In this document: one piece after another, positions 1 through 4,906 of the stretch | Layout: each line of letters starts with the position of its first letter | Position numbering within the stretch: position 1 is the first letter of the stretch | Origin: Clostridiales bacterium | Lineage (GTDB): Bacteria > Bacillota > Clostridia > Oscillospirales > Oscillospiraceae | Length of the DNA stretch: 5,885 bases | Assembly (NCBI GenBank): GCA_019421975.1 | Contig: JAHZEE010000113.1 | Location: 1-5,885, forward strand | Reading direction: 5' to 3' | Program-made: the position numbers and the translations under genes | The notes under the pieces: generated by a model | Told to the model about the DNA's origin: nothing | The model's database searches: none | The model's input: only the letters and a program-made list of their open reading frames with translations

Positions 1-63
1 CTCAACCCCGGTCACACGCCGCAGCCATTCATTCTGTTTCAGCAGCGTCTGTATAGTCAACAC
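1..63 (-). CDS. Candidate start of a further phage-cassette gene, cut by the left edge (uncertain)
   Basis: A reading frame overlapping the 3' end of the XkdX-like gene stays open to the window edge. From a GTG (63..61) or TTG (60..58) it reads approximately LTIQTLLKQNEWLRRVTGVE. The frame has no ATG, and the only G-rich stretch (GGGGG) touches the candidate start codons, which is poor spacing for a ribosome binding site. In its favour, the other genes of the cassette also overlap one another, and a small gene normally follows xkdX in PBSX-type tail operons (xepA/xhlA in B. subtilis). The peptide is plausible (amphipathic helix) but I do not recognise a family. It could equally be chance readthrough of 21 codons. 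Confidence 0.27.
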   Translation of the reverse strand, partial: MLTIQTLLKQNEWLRRVTGVE

Positions 64-175
64 CCCCGATGATCTGCTCTGCCTGATCGCCAGTGATCCA
101 TTTCGGCGCATACCCGCGCACCTGCTCCGGCGTCAGGTTGCCCAGCACATACTGAATTCGGAGAAATTCATACAT
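29..175 (-). CDS. XkdX-like small phage protein (48 aa)
   Basis: A 48-residue protein starting MYEFLRIQYVLG and containing LTPEQVRGYAPKWIT and a GDQAEQI segment. This is the layout of XkdX-family proteins encoded after the tail fibre in Firmicutes phages and PBSX-like elements: an aromatic N-terminus, then a short 'Y-V-L-G-x-L/I-T-x-E-Q-V' helix, then a G-Y-A-P-K/W segment and a second 'A-E-Q-I' helix. The molecular role of XkdX is not established. The start at 175 was chosen over longer in-frame extensions because GGAGGTG (188..182) lies 6 nt upstream, and because the longer version begins with an Arg-rich stretch translated out of frame from the preceding gene. It overlaps the end of the 55-aa gene by 8 nt, so the two are probably translationally coupled. 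Family call by motif memory and context; no search was run. Confidence 0.75.
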   Translation of the reverse strand: MYEFLRIQYVLGNLTPEQVRGYAPKWITGDQAEQIIGGVDYTDAAETE

Positions 176-335
176 TGTCAGCACCTCCAAGCACAGCGAG
201 CAGCGCCGCCTCCACCGCCGCCAGCCGTTCCGCCGTTGACGGTTCCGGCTCATGCGCTGTAGTCTCTGTCTTTTCGCGTTCGACCCATTCCTCTGTACCA
301 TCCGGATGGCACACCAACACCTTGATTGTTTCCAT
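168..335 (-). CDS. Small phage protein between tail fibre and XkdX (55 aa), XkdW position
   Basis: A 55-residue acidic protein in two parts. The N-terminal half (METIKVLVCHPDGTEEWVE) reads as a short beta-hairpin with a DGT turn. An Ala/Glu-rich linker leads to a C-terminal helix (AERLAAVEAALLAVLGG) of the type seen in many small Firmicutes prophage proteins in this position, possibly coiled-coil or oligomerising. Its ATG shares one base with the TAA of the tail-fibre gene (TAATG on the minus strand), a classic stop-restart junction. A GGGGTGAG stretch upstream can serve as ribosome binding site. The gene occupies the position of xkdW in the PBSX order xkdV-xkdW-xkdX, but I see no clear sequence identity to XkdW and do not assign that name. 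The function is unknown; a baseplate or fibre accessory or chaperone role is only inferred from position. Confidence 0.72.
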   Translation of the reverse strand: METIKVLVCHPDGTEEWVEREKTETTAHEPEPSTAERLAAVEAALLAVLGGADNV

Positions 336-955
336 TATTTTCTCACCCCATAAATCCGCAGCACGGACCCCGCCGCATACTGATTGCTGTTGTTTGCGCC
401 AAAGGTCAGTGTTATTTTTTTCAGGCCGTCCAGCGACAAATCTGGCAGCCAAATATTTTTCAGGCACGCACTTACCTTGTTACTGCTGCCGCTGCTCCCG
501 CCGTACTTTCCCATTCCAAGATGCAGACCGCCAACACTGTCCTTGTTGCGGAACAATTCGATTTTCGCACCAATTCCGGAGCCGGCGTCTATGCTGTTCA
601 GCGTAATGGACATCTCTGTATCCGCTGTGCCAGCAATGGTGGACTGATCCACCATCGCCTCATAGAGATTGGCTCCGTCATTGTACTTAATCAACGCATT
701 TGTCGCCCCGGTATTGACAAAGCTTAAATCAAAATACAGTTGGAGCGCACCGTAGTTGCTCAGGGCCAGCTCGCTCAGGTCAAAGTCCACCTCTGCCGCC
801 GCGCTCTGCACCGTAAAGACTGCCAGCTTGTCCAGACATCCGGCGCTTTCCAAATAATGATCCACCTTCTGAAAGTTTTCATTGACCTCATCGACATTGA
901 CGGGGTCCGTCTGGGCCCATTGCCACAGGTCCAGGTTTTCTGTTTTTGTCGCCAT
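335..955 (-). CDS. Phage tail fibre / receptor-binding-like protein (206 aa)
   Basis: A 206-residue protein with no signal peptide or membrane segment. Residues 1-36 (MATKTENLDLWQWAQTDPVN, then VDEVNENFQKVDHYLE) match the N-terminal segment common to Firmicutes prophage tail-fibre or baseplate proteins: 'T-x-N-L-x-L ... T-D-P-V-x-V-x-x-x-N-x-N-F'. The rest alternates short hydrophobic strands with Gly/Ser/Asn turns, including a Gly/Ser loop (residues 152-159). It ends in LRIYGVRK, a typical last strand of phage jelly-roll or carbohydrate-binding tail domains. These features suggest an attachment region followed by a beta-sandwich receptor-binding head, but the specificity cannot be read. The start is fixed by AGGAGG five nt upstream (961-966). 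It is shorter than most fibres, yet both termini look intact. It is the first gene of its strand: no tail genes precede it, and walR lies divergently 207 bp away. Sampled GC is lower than in the wal operon. Confidence 0.78.
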   Translation of the reverse strand: MATKTENLDLWQWAQTDPVNVDEVNENFQKVDHYLESAGCLDKLAVFTVQSAAAEVDFDLSELALSNYGALQLYFDLSFVNTGATNALIKYNDGANLYEAMVDQSTIAGTADTEMSITLNSIDAGSGIGAKIELFRNKDSVGGLHLGMGKYGGSSGSSNKVSACLKNIWLPDLSLDGLKKITLTFGANNSNQYAAGSVLRIYGVRK

Positions 956-960
956 ATTAC

Positions 961-966
961 CCTCCT
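961..966 (-). promoter_or_regulatory. Ribosome binding site of the tail-fibre-like gene
   Basis: The minus strand reads AGGAGGGTAATATG: a perfect AGGAGG core five nt before the ATG at 955. It shows that this gene is translated independently and that its N-terminus is native rather than a truncation product. Confidence 0.75.
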
Positions 967-980
967 GATTTCTTTTTTAT

Positions 981-1008
981 TTTGTATTGCGCACAATTCC
1001 CTTTTCAC
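981..1008 (-). promoter_or_regulatory. Weak candidate promoter for the phage tail cassette
   Basis: On the minus strand GTGAAA (1008..1003) and TACAAA (986..981) are 16 nt apart. Each matches four of six bases of the sigma-A-type -35 and -10 consensus. The position is right for the tail-fibre gene, with transcription starting near 974, just before the ribosome binding site. The match is weak; no better candidate was found on this strand of the intergenic region. Confidence 0.25.
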
Positions 1009-1032
1009 CCGTGATCTCCAATGCGGCTTTTT

Positions 1033-1050
1033 TTGCACGGAAATGTGCAA
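1033..1050. repeat. Inverted repeat TTGCAC-N6-GTGCAA, possible operator
   Basis: Two perfect 6-bp arms, TTGCAC (1033-1038) and GTGCAA (1045-1050), are separated by GGAAAT. The arms are about 12 bp apart centre to centre, close to one helical turn, as expected for a dimeric regulator. Flanking T-rich and A-rich runs (after a CCAGG bulge) could lengthen it into a hairpin, but there is no T-run after the stem on either strand as a terminator would need. It lies between the two divergent transcription units. Confidence 0.4.
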
Positions 1051-1074
1051 CCAGGAAAAAAAACCTCCATTTTT

Positions 1075-1086
1075 CCCAAATTTGGG
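1075..1086. repeat. Perfect 12-bp palindrome CCCAAATTTGGG, possible operator upstream of walR
   Basis: CCCAAATTTGGG is a perfect palindrome. Flanking TT on the left and (G)AA on the right extend the symmetry with one extra G. It ends about 40 bp before the -10 box of walR (about -50 to -63 relative to the expected transcription start), a position typical of activator sites. It is not a WalR-type direct repeat. No regulator could be named. Confidence 0.4.
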
Positions 1087-1102
1087 GAACTATTTTTGTG
1101 GG

Positions 1103-1131
1103 TGGCGCGTCGAGAAAGGGTATGTTATAAT
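1103..1131 (+). promoter_or_regulatory. walR operon promoter with extended -10 (TGTTATAAT)
   Basis: TATAAT at 1126-1131 is a perfect -10 box and is preceded by TG at 1123-1124 with one base between, giving an extended -10. The hexamer 17 bp upstream (TGGCGC, 1103-1108) is a poor -35, which extended -10 promoters can tolerate. Transcription would start near 1138, leaving a leader of about 25 nt before the ATG at 1163. The short leader leaves no room for a riboswitch. Confidence 0.72.
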
Positions 1132-1162
1132 GTGCTTGTATGACTGCAAAGGGGGAAGTTCC

Positions 1163-1855
1163 ATGGGAAAGACGGTACTGATTGTAGAGGACGAGCAGGC
1201 CATCGTGGAAATTCTAAAATATAATCTTCAAAAAGAGGGCTATGAGACGCTGGAGGCGCTCGACGGCGAGACCGGCCTGCAGCTGGCGCAGGCGCAGGAC
1301 CCGGATCTGGTCCTGCTGGATCTCATGCTGCCCAAGATGAGCGGCTTTGATGTGTGCAGCGCCCTGCGCAGCGCCGGCTCCACCGTCCCCATCCTGATGC
1401 TGACTGCGCGGGAGGAGGAGGCCGACAAGGTGCTGGGGCTGGAGCTGGGCGCCGACGACTACCTCGTCAAGCCCTTCTCCATGCGCGAGCTCATGGCCCG
1501 GGTGGGCGCAAACATCCGCCGCCGCGCCATGGATACCTCGGCGCCCGCGGCGTTGGTTCTGCAGCGCGGCCCCTTTTCCCTGAATCTGAACAGCTGCACG
1601 CTCTGCAAAAATGACGCGCCCATCGATCTGACGCAGAAGGAATTTGACCTGCTGCACTTCTTCATGGCCGCGCCCGGCCAGGTCTTCAGCCGGGAGGAGC
1701 TGATGAAGCAGGTCTGGAACTACGAGTTCTACGGGGATATGCGCACGGTGGATGTCACCGTCCGCCGCCTGCGGGAAAAAATCGAGGACGACCCCGGCAC
1801 GCCGCTCTACATTCTGACCCGGCGCGGTCTGGGATATCTCTTCGCGGCCGACTGA
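1163..1855 (+). CDS. walR: WalR response regulator (OmpR/PhoB family)
   Basis: A 230-residue DNA-binding response regulator that controls cell-wall metabolism genes when phosphorylated by WalK. The receiver domain spans residues 1-120, with acidic pocket E9/D10, phosphoacceptor D53 (LVLLDLMLP), T81, Y100 and K103 followed by P104. The winged-helix domain spans about 133-228, with recognition helix RTVDVTVRRLREKIEDDP (194-211) and wing TRRGLGYLF. That helix is nearly identical to B. subtilis WalR, and the WalK/WalH/WalI neighbours support WalR over PhoP-type paralogues. The ATG at 1163 was chosen because AAAGGGGGAAG precedes it at good distance and the protein then begins MGKTVLIVEDE at the normal first strand. 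The open frame extends upstream but crosses the promoter. Oddity: V102 replaces the Thr (T101 in B. subtilis) that PrkC-type kinases phosphorylate. It is first of four operon genes, 30 nt before walK. Synonyms: yycF, vicR. Confidence 0.93.
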   Translation: MGKTVLIVEDEQAIVEILKYNLQKEGYETLEALDGETGLQLAQAQDPDLVLLDLMLPKMSGFDVCSALRSAGSTVPILMLTAREEEADKVLGLELGADDYLVKPFSMRELMARVGANIRRRAMDTSAPAALVLQRGPFSLNLNSCTLCKNDAPIDLTQKEFDLLHFFMAAPGQVFSREELMKQVWNYEFYGDMRTVDVTVRRLREKIEDDPGTPLYILTRRGLGYLFAAD

Positions 1856-1873
1856 CGGCCACCCCATTGGGAA

Positions 1874-1878
1874 GGAGG
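1874..1878 (+). promoter_or_regulatory. Ribosome binding site deciding the GTG start of walK
   Basis: AAGGAGGA holds GGAGG at 1874-1878, with 7 nt to the GTG at 1886. The next in-frame ATG (1901) would be 22 nt away, too far, so the GTG is preferred. Confidence 0.7.
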
Positions 1879-1885
1879 ACTGCCT

Positions 1886-3625
1886 GTGCGCTCGCTGCGT
1901 ATGAAACTGGTGCTCATCATGGTGCTGCTGATCCTGGCCCTGATGACCGTCGTTGGTTCGTTTCTGATCAACGGCGTCCGCAACTATTATATTGATGCGT
2001 TCTACGAACAGATGGAGCGCACCTTCTCCGAGCCGTTTCTGCTGCAGCTGCAGCAGACCGCGGCGGAAAACACCCCCGACCAGCTCAAAGAGCAGGTCAT
2101 GGCGCAGCCGGACCTGGGCATCGACATCTCCAACCGCAATGTCTATATTTTAGATGAGATCGGCAAGCTGCTCACCAGCTCCGACGAGAACGCCGCGGCG
2201 GTCGATGTGACCGCCAACCTGCTCACGGCCATGAACGGCGAGGTGGGACAGTCCTCCAGCATCACCAACGCCTTTATGGATCTGGCCATCCCCATCGAGA
2301 CGGACAGCGGGCAGTATATTGTCTATGTCATCGACAACCAGAGCACGGTCAATGCCCTGACGGGGCAGGTCATGATGATTATTCTGCGCTCGCTGGCCAT
2401 GGGCCTCATCATCTGCGTGATCCTGGCCTTCCTGCTGGCCCAGATCATGATTACGCCTCTGCAGGCGCTCACCAAGGGTACGCGCCAGGTGGCCGCGGGA
2501 GACTTCTCCCAGAAGCTGGAGGTCACCAGCCGCGACGAGATCGGCGTCCTGACCCGAAACTTCAACAACATGAGCCAGGTGCTGCAGAACACCCTGTCTG
2601 AAATTGAGAGTGAGCGCGACAAGCTCTCCACCCTGTTTCTGCACATGACCGACGGCGTGGTGGCCTTCGGGCCAAACGGCCTCGTGATTCAGTACAACCC
2701 TGCCTCTGTGCAGATGCTGGGCCGCACGCTGGACGCCACCGTCACCTTTCAGGAGCTGTTCAGTGACGAGGCCTCGTTTGAGGAGCTGCTCATGCTGCAG
2801 CGGCCCCAGTACCTGGAGGCGCAGAAGCGGGCCGGCAGCCGGGAGCTGGAGCTGTTTATGACGCCCTTCTCCGCAGAGCAGACCCCCTATGGCGCGCTGG
2901 TCGTCATCCACGATGTCACCGAGCAGCGGAAAATCGAACAGATGCGCCGGGAGTTTGTGGCCAATGTCTCCCACGAGCTGCGCACGCCGCTGACCAACAT
3001 CCGCTCCTATGCCGAGACCATCATGGAGTCTGAGGGCGACATGCCGCTGCAGCTGCGCAGCAGCTTTTTGGGCGTCATCGTCAGCGAGGCCGACCGCATG
3101 ACCCGCATTGTGCAGGACCTGCTGACCCTGAGCAAATTTGACTATGGAAAGATGGAGATGAACATCGCCCGCTTCCCGTTTGCCAAGGCGGTCCAGGGGG
3201 TCTATGAGGCGGTCGTGCTCGACGCCCAGAACCACGGCCATCAGCTGACACTGACGCTGCCCGACCAGCTGCCGGAGGTGGACGGCGACCGGGAGCGCAT
3301 TGAACAGGTCATCATGAACATCGTCTCCAACGCCATCAAGTACACGCCCGACGGCGGGCAGATCGACATCACCGCCGGGATGGAGGACAAGCAGGTGTTC
3401 GTCCGCATTTCAGACAACGGCATCGGCATTCCGCAGAAGGATCTGCCTCGACTGTTCGAGCGGTTTTACCGGGTGGACAAGGCCCGCTCCCGCGCCTCCG
3501 GCGGCACAGGGCTCGGCCTCTCCATCGCCAAGGAGATTCTCAATCAGCACCATGGAGAAATCGCCATCGATTCGGTCTATGGCGAAGGCACAACCGTCAC
3601 CATCACGCTGCCCATCGCACAGTGA
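1886..3625 (+). CDS. walK: WalK sensor histidine kinase (HAMP-PAS-HisKA-HATPase)
   Basis: A 579-residue membrane sensor kinase and the partner of WalR. Order: TM1 ~7-29; extracytoplasmic sensor ~30-161 (about 130 residues, probably PAS/Cache-like); TM2 ~162-188; HAMP ~189-240; linker helix and cytoplasmic PAS ~241-347; HisKA with the H-box SHELRTPL (362-369, phospho-His H363); HATPase with N-box NIVSNAIKYTPDGG (478-491), G1 DNGIGIP (510-516), F-box FERFYR (524-529) and G2 GGTGLGLSI (539-547). All catalytic boxes are intact. This architecture and the sequence EFVANVSHELRTPLT are typical of WalK/VicK; B. subtilis WalK is similar in size (about 611 aa). The PAS domain has H253, D256, H342 and E346, spaced as in the zinc site of S. 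aureus WalK. The start is GTG, placed by GGAGG 7 nt upstream. walH follows after 20 nt. Synonyms: yycG, vicK. Confidence 0.93.
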   Translation: MRSLRMKLVLIMVLLILALMTVVGSFLINGVRNYYIDAFYEQMERTFSEPFLLQLQQTAAENTPDQLKEQVMAQPDLGIDISNRNVYILDEIGKLLTSSDENAAAVDVTANLLTAMNGEVGQSSSITNAFMDLAIPIETDSGQYIVYVIDNQSTVNALTGQVMMIILRSLAMGLIICVILAFLLAQIMITPLQALTKGTRQVAAGDFSQKLEVTSRDEIGVLTRNFNNMSQVLQNTLSEIESERDKLSTLFLHMTDGVVAFGPNGLVIQYNPASVQMLGRTLDATVTFQELFSDEASFEELLMLQRPQYLEAQKRAGSRELELFMTPFSAEQTPYGALVVIHDVTEQRKIEQMRREFVANVSHELRTPLTNIRSYAETIMESEGDMPLQLRSSFLGVIVSEADRMTRIVQDLLTLSKFDYGKMEMNIARFPFAKAVQGVYEAVVLDAQNHGHQLTLTLPDQLPEVDGDRERIEQVIMNIVSNAIKYTPDGGQIDITAGMEDKQVFVRISDNGIGIPQKDLPRLFERFYRVDKARSRASGGTGLGLSIAKEILNQHHGEIAIDSVYGEGTTVTITLPIAQ

Positions 3626-3633
3626 CACAGAAA

Positions 3634-3641
3634 GGGGGAGG
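3634..3641 (+). promoter_or_regulatory. Ribosome binding site deciding the walH start
   Basis: GGGGGAGG lies 4 nt before the ATG at 3646 (GGAG to ATG is about 5-6 nt). A GTG at 3622 is in frame and overlaps the walK stop codon, but the eight extra residues (MTQKGGGR) would simply be the translated ribosome binding site. Confidence 0.65.
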
Positions 3642-3645
3642 CCGC

Positions 3646-4893
3646 ATGCGCCGGCGCATCGTTGAACACATCAAGTCAGCCGTCATCGTACTGCTATTGT
3701 GCAGCGCTGCGTTTCTGGCGTTTGCAGCCAACTTCCCCCAGGTTCTGCGGCAGCTGGAGGACACACTGCACACCTCTGGCAGCACTTTGCCGCCCGGCGT
3801 GGAGCAGGGGGACTTTGCCGCCGCAGCCATTCCTGTCGCCATCTCTCTGCGCAGCGAGACAAACCGGCAGACCATCAGCCGCGACTTTGAGCTGCTTGAG
3901 AGCACCTACGAGGCCTTCGCCGGCTATTTGGGCGAGGCGCTTGCCACTGCAGAGCCGCCGCAGCGCCTCACCGGAAACGCCTTTTCCACACTGACACAGC
4001 AGCAGGGCATCTACTTCTGCTATGCCGGCGCCATCCCCCTGGACGCGCTGGCCCAGTGGCTCCAGAGCGAATACGAGGACGCCACCAGGACCGCCTCCTG
4101 GTTTTTCCTCAGTGTGGACGCTCAGCGGACGGTGACATTATACTTCGGAAGCAGCGCCGGCAGCTACCGCTGCGCTACGCAGCTGGTCTCCAGCGCGCTG
4201 GCTGAGCAGCTCGCCTCGGTCCAGTCCGACGGCTCCTACTTTGCCGGCGAGACAGAGGCGCTGCGCCGCATTTCGCCGCGCACCCTGCTGCTCGCCGACG
4301 GATCCAACCAGGCGGCAGCTGCCTCGGTCTCCAGCGCTGCAACTGCGGAGGTCTGCACCCAGATCGCCTCGCTGCTCAAGTTCAACCCCTATGGCGACGG
4401 CGCTTACCAGGCGCCCGACGGCACCTTGGTCTATACTGAGAGCCTGTGCTCTCTGCGGATTGCGCCGGATGGAAAGCTCTCTCTGGCCAACCAGGACCCC
4501 AGCCGCTATGCTGCGTCCGGCAGCAGCAACGCGGAGCTGATCTCCACCGCCTACACCATGCTGCAGTCGCTTACACAGCTGTATTCCAGCGATGCGCGGC
4601 TCTACCTCACAGGCTTCTATCACCAGGACGATCAGACCATCTTGCATTTCGACTACCTGCTCGACGGGCTTGTCATCGCCCAGCAGCAGGGCCATGGCGC
4701 CTCCGTCACCTTTGTAGACGGCGCCGTCTCCACCGTGGTCTTTTGGCTGCGCACCTATACCCGGCAGGAGGCGGAGCTGACCGCCCTCCCGGCGCCTCAG
4801 GCTGCTGCACTTCTGGAGGCCGGTTCAGTGCTGCAGTTGGAGTATGCCGATCTGGGCGGCGGATCGCTGCAGCTGGGCTGGAAGAAGGGCTGA
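3646..4893 (+). CDS. walH: WalH (YycH-like) membrane-anchored regulator of WalK
   Basis: A 415-residue protein with a basic N-terminus (MRRRIVEHIK), one hydrophobic anchor at ~11-28, and the remainder predicted outside the cell. This is the topology of YycH, which in B. subtilis binds WalK together with YycI through its transmembrane helix and modulates kinase activity (activating in S. aureus). Family-like segments are FNPYGDGAYQAPDGTLVYT (246-264), the strand-turn SLRIAPDGKL (269-278), and near the C-terminus FDYLLDGLVI followed by VTFVDGAV (335-361), the repeated strand/'DG' pattern seen in YycH/YycI C-terminal domains. It is slightly shorter than B. subtilis YycH (about 455). Overall similarity is expected to be low, so the call rests on topology, motif pattern and its place directly after walK. 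The region 215-240 is Ala/Ser-rich and probably a flexible linker. Confidence 0.8.
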   Translation: MRRRIVEHIKSAVIVLLLCSAAFLAFAANFPQVLRQLEDTLHTSGSTLPPGVEQGDFAAAAIPVAISLRSETNRQTISRDFELLESTYEAFAGYLGEALATAEPPQRLTGNAFSTLTQQQGIYFCYAGAIPLDALAQWLQSEYEDATRTASWFFLSVDAQRTVTLYFGSSAGSYRCATQLVSSALAEQLASVQSDGSYFAGETEALRRISPRTLLLADGSNQAAAASVSSAATAEVCTQIASLLKFNPYGDGAYQAPDGTLVYTESLCSLRIAPDGKLSLANQDPSRYAASGSSNAELISTAYTMLQSLTQLYSSDARLYLTGFYHQDDQTILHFDYLLDGLVIAQQQGHGASVTFVDGAVSTVVFWLRTYTRQEAELTALPAPQAAALLEAGSVLQLEYADLGGGSLQLGWKKG

Positions 4894-4906
4894 GGGGGAA
4901 TACACG

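Noticed and set aside
175..727. Plus-strand open frames over the phage cassette
   Set aside because: They are Ser/Cys/Pro/Arg-rich with no ribosome binding sites. The minus strand carries three consecutive genes with good starts and phage-like motifs.
1033..1062. A transcription terminator between the divergent genes
   Set aside because: The stem at 1033-1050 is not followed by a T-run on either strand, and divergent units need no terminator between them.
1123..1142. A WalR box over the walR promoter (autoregulation)
   Set aside because: TGTTAT (1123-1128) is a perfect half-site, but no second half lies 11 bp downstream (GCTTGT there). The other TGT triplets have wrong spacing, and the half-site is explained by the extended -10.
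740..1162. N-terminal extension of walR by 141 codons
   Set aside because: The frame is open by chance through the phage gene and the walR promoter. The receiver domain starts normally at 1163 after a ribosome binding site.
1214..1867. A minus-strand open frame (217 codons) opposite walR
   Set aside because: Shadow of the walR codons; no motif, and it overlaps a canonical response regulator.
2150..3241. A long minus-strand open frame (363 codons) opposite walK
   Set aside because: It is a GC-rich mirror of the walK coding frame, full of His/Gln/Leu/Gly with no recognisable motif and no convincing ribosome binding site. walK has every catalytic box intact.
1163..3625. PhoP/PhoR phosphate two-component pair as an alternative to WalR/WalK
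   Set aside because: The recognition helix RTVDVTVRRLREKIEDDP, the HAMP-PAS kinase with HMTD/HDVTE residues, and the walH/walI genes behind it all point to WalRK.
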